64,000 nt of DNA from Rhodococcus sp. SMB37. GTDB taxonomy: Bacteria; Actinomycetota; Actinomycetes; Mycobacteriales; Mycobacteriaceae. The stretch is taken from contig NZ_SLVY01000007.1 of NCBI RefSeq assembly GCF_004345605.1, forward strand, positions 62,001 through 126,000, in the 5' to 3' direction. The position numbers and the translations under genes were made by a program. The notes under the pieces were generated by a model. The model ran no database searches and was not told the DNA's origin. It was given only the letters and a program-made list of their open reading frames with translations. Position 1 is the first letter of the stretch. Each line of letters starts with the position of its first letter. Shown piece by piece: positions 63,263-64,000 of this stretch.

Positions 63263-64000
63263 GTGGCCGGCAGCAGGATCTCGGCACAGCAGTTCATCGA
63301 TGCGGTGCTCGACGAGGGCAGTTTCGTCTCGTGGGACGAAACCCCGATCGACGTCCACCCCGACGACTCCTACCGCGCCGAGCTCGAACGCGCCGCTGAG
63401 AAGTCCGGGGTCGACGAGTCGGTACTCACCGGAGTCGGCACCGTCCACGGACGCCGGGTCGCGCTGATCGCCTGCGAGTTCGCCTTCCTCGCCGGATCGA
63501 TCGGTGTCGCGGCGTCCGAACGTATCGTCTCCGCGATCGAGCGCGCCACCGCGGAAGGACTCCCCCTGCTCGCGTCTCCCACATCGGGCGGAACGCGGAT
63601 GCAGGAAGGCACGCTCGCGTTCGTGCAGATGGTCAAGATCGCCGCAGCCGTGGCGGCACACAAGGCGGCGCACCTCGGCTACCTCGTCTACCTGCGCAAC
63701 CCCACGACCGGTGGGGTGTTCGCGTCGTGGGGGTCGCTCGGTCATGTCACCGCAGCCGAACCGGGTGCGCTCGTCGGTTTCCTCGGACCGCGCGTCTACA
63801 AGGCCCTCTACCAGGAGGACTTCCCCGAAGGGGTTCAGACCGCGGAGAATCTCCATCGGCGCGGCGTGATCGACGGAGTGATCCCGCTCGAGGGCATCCG
63901 GCAGGTGGTGCACCGGCTGTTGCGCGTTCTCGTCGAACCGAATCACCCCGACACCTCTGCCGAGCCGGCTCTCACCGATGTCGACGAGGTTCCCGACATT
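63263..64000 (+). CDS. accD3: AccD3-like acetyl/propionyl-CoA carboxyltransferase, N-terminal part
   Basis: The first 246 residues of a carboxyltransferase of the crotonase-like fold; the gene runs off the right edge. It opens AGSRISAQQFIDAVLDEGSF and has GTVHGRRVALIACEFAFLAG, GLPLLASPTSGGTRMQEG and RNPTTGGVFASWGSLGHVT, the beta-type half of acyl-CoA carboxylase. GTG 63263 follows AAGGAGG at four bases; an ATG two bases earlier is out of frame. It corresponds to M. tuberculosis AccD3 (Rv0904c), which there lies beside echA6. Confidence 0.88.
   Translation, partial: MAGSRISAQQFIDAVLDEGSFVSWDETPIDVHPDDSYRAELERAAEKSGVDESVLTGVGTVHGRRVALIACEFAFLAGSIGVAASERIVSAIERATAEGLPLLASPTSGGTRMQEGTLAFVQMVKIAAAVAAHKAAHLGYLVYLRNPTTGGVFASWGSLGHVTAAEPGALVGFLGPRVYKALYQEDFPEGVQTAENLHRRGVIDGVIPLEGIRQVVHRLLRVLVEPNHPDTSAEPALTDVDEVPDI

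Overview
The window is high-GC actinobacterial DNA, most likely from a Rhodococcus or a close mycolic-acid relative. The reasons are very high GC with GTG and TTG starts and ATGA/GTGA gene overlaps, IdeR-like iron boxes, and a block matching the Mycobacterium tuberculosis Rv0904c-Rv0910 neighbourhood (accD3, echA6, MBL hydrolase, ctpE, MT0933-like antitoxin, Rv0910-like SRPBCC protein). It also has a two-domain-plus-ligase LigD and an Acg-type nitroreductase. No insertion sequence, phage, CRISPR array or rRNA was seen; there is one tRNA (Arg-CCT).

Layout. (1) 1-9454 is a sulfur-scavenging island: the end of a formylglycine-generating enzyme with both catalytic cysteines, a GntR/UTRA regulator, a Cys-type sulfatase (CTPTR) needing that enzyme, a SulP/STAS anion transporter, a divergent DUF202 pair, and a sulfonate/sulfate-ester type ABC importer whose binding protein carries an extra C-terminal NosL-like domain. 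(2) 9607-18580 is housekeeping and stress: GCS2-family ligase, M23 peptidase, tRNA-Arg, siderophore-interacting flavoprotein under an IdeR-like box, a secreted protein, a methanethiol S-methyltransferase homologue, YnfA-family protein, a mini-LuxR, LigD, and an SRPBCC protein. (3) 18690-25011 is an organic-acid uptake and sensing locus: ActP plus DUF485 partner, a second SLC5 symporter plus small partner, and a LytS/LytTR two-component system. LytTR-type direct repeats lie upstream of actP. (4) 25092-31813 is a CPA1 antiporter, two tandem MT0933-like antitoxins, CtpE, MBL hydrolase and EchA6.

(5) 31964-46116 holds an Acg-like nitroreductase, an alpha/beta hydrolase, a heterodimeric ABC exporter, a four-gene osmoprotectant importer, an SPFH/ribbon-helix-helix pair with a 22-bp AT-rich palindrome, an FAD oxidoreductase, a secreted PDZ serine protease, and an MFS exporter behind a MerR-type promoter. 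(6) 46132-56167 is a catabolic or co-factor cluster: two acyl-CoA ligases, a LuxR regulator, a luciferase-like monooxygenase with SRPBCC protein and flavin reductase, an azoreductase, a PPOX protein, and an ABC-F/S4 ribosome-associated pair. (7) 56394-60062 is an Fbp-type ferric iron importer. (8) 60258-63145 is a four-gene XRE/membrane/ABC-2 operon with a probably leaderless first gene. (9) The right edge enters an AccD3-like carboxyltransferase.

The genes work in self-contained modules: the sulfatase is made with its own activator and transporters, each importer has its own regulator or operator, and the redox enzymes at 49-51 kb form a two-component flavin monooxygenase. The most unusual observations are the binding protein-NosL fusion, the LytTR boxes at the symporter locus, and the separation of accD3 from echA6 by about 31 kb of accessory genes. 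All family assignments rest on reading the translations and recalled family knowledge, not on database searches.
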